Assembly (NCBI GenBank): GCA_947383065.1
Contig: CANDCB010000084.1
Coordinates: forward strand, 1 to 5,252
From: an uncultured Bacillota bacterium
GTDB lineage: Bacteria; Bacillota_I; Bacilli_A; RF39; UBA660
Reading direction: 5' to 3'
DNA: 5,252 bases
The notes under the pieces were generated by a model. It did no database searches and was not told the origin of the DNA. It saw nothing but the letters and a program-made list of their open reading frames with translations. Position 1 is the first letter of the stretch, and each line of letters starts with the position of its first letter. Shown here in pieces: positions 4,818 to 5,252 of the stretch. Both the position numbers and the translations under genes were made by a program.

Positions 4818-5252
4818 TGTAATTGTTAAATTAATTTTATATGTCATTTTAGTTATTGTTTTATTAACTTTTATGGTATTTGTTCTTTTTAAAAAGGAAT
4901 TTAAGTTTTCTTTTTGGGATTATGAAAAAGTTGAACTATATAATAATGGTTTTAGTGTAGAGGGGATTGAAAAACTGGATGTTGATCTCATATCAACAGA
5001 TGTTAATGTTTATTATGCAGATATTGATGAAGTTAGAGTAGTTATTAATGGAAAAGAAGATAGAGAAGATAAATATATAGTTAGTAAAGAAAATAATATG
5101 ATTCAGATAAAAGAGAAGTCATATATTAATTTTTGTTTTGGGTTTTGTTTTTATGATGAGGAAGTAATAATTTTTTTGCCTGAAAGTTTTAATAAAGATA
5201 TAAAGGTAAAAGAAACTTCTGGAGATGTAAGAATAAATGAATCTTTTGATAG
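4807..5252 (+). CDS. Membrane-anchored DUF4097-like protein, N-terminal part (cut by window end)
   Basis: The frame opens at ATG 4807 behind a strong AAAGGAG (4791-4797) and runs without a stop to the window edge, giving 148 complete codons. Residues 5-28 form a single hydrophobic anchor with little charge before it. The rest is a Val/Ile/Asp-rich, strand-forming region outside the membrane. It includes GIEKLDVDLISTDVNV (53-68), a VIIFLPE strand (120-126) and KETSGDVRI (135-143). Alternating strands with LPE and SGDV turns are typical of the DUF4097 (putative adhesin, beta-helix-like) family. Such genes often follow a small membrane protein or HTH gene in Gram-positives, which fits the overlapping gene upstream. 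A surface or stress-related role is inferred; biochemical function is unknown. CFGFCF (110-115) is an odd Cys/Phe patch. Confidence 0.75.
   Translation, partial: MENNVIVKLILYVILVIVLLTFMVFVLFKKEFKFSFWDYEKVELYNNGFSVEGIEKLDVDLISTDVNVYYADIDEVRVVINGKEDREDKYIVSKENNMIQIKEKSYINFCFGFCFYDEEVIIFLPESFNKDIKVKETSGDVRINESFD

Noticed and set aside
1..5252. CRISPR array, tRNA/rRNA genes, insertion sequences or attachment sites
   Set aside because: No regularly spaced repeats, cloverleaf, transposase motif or terminal inverted repeats were seen on either strand.

Overview
The window is a very AT-rich, gene-dense stretch read entirely from the + strand. It uses the standard bacterial code, with TAA and TGA stops and no in-frame TGA. 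Purine-rich Shine-Dalgarno sites of the AGGAGGTG type, vegetative TTGACA/TATAAT-like promoters, a U-tailed hairpin terminator and the gene repertoire (XRE-type HTH protein, PgeF-like protein, DUF4097-like protein) all suggest a low-GC Gram-positive bacterium (Bacillota, perhaps an uncultured gut Bacilli or Clostridia lineage). The species cannot be told from this sequence.

Layout. (1) 1-972: the 3' end of an ATP-grasp ligase gene, overlapped by a class I SAM-dependent methyltransferase gene and closed by an intrinsic terminator at 990-1028. This is the tail of an operon whose head lies outside the window. (2) 1058-3147: a self-contained four-gene operon. It starts at a strong promoter with an elaborate palindromic operator (1058-1098) and an ~80-nt leader. 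It encodes two small homologous four-cysteine proteins (1185-1472 and 1509-1823), an NrtR-type Nudix/winged-helix regulator (1820-2596) and a catalytically intact Nudix hydrolase (2620-3147). (3) 3208-3960: a laccase-domain/PgeF family gene, probably with its own weak promoter. (4) 4023-5252: a promoter followed by an XRE-type HTH gene whose product carries four predicted membrane segments. It overlaps a membrane-anchored DUF4097-like gene that runs off the window.

How the genes may work together. In the central operon, the regulator keeps a Nudix fold but has lost several Nudix-box residues, so it probably senses a nucleotide-type ligand such as ADP-ribose rather than hydrolysing it. The adjacent Nudix enzyme has a complete box. 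The operator overlaps the promoter that would drive all four genes, which suggests autorepression. The two Cys4 proteins have no function I can assign. Their place at the head of an NrtR-like operon is the most unusual feature here. The last two genes resemble a membrane-tethered regulator with a partner surface protein, a plausible envelope-sensing pair.
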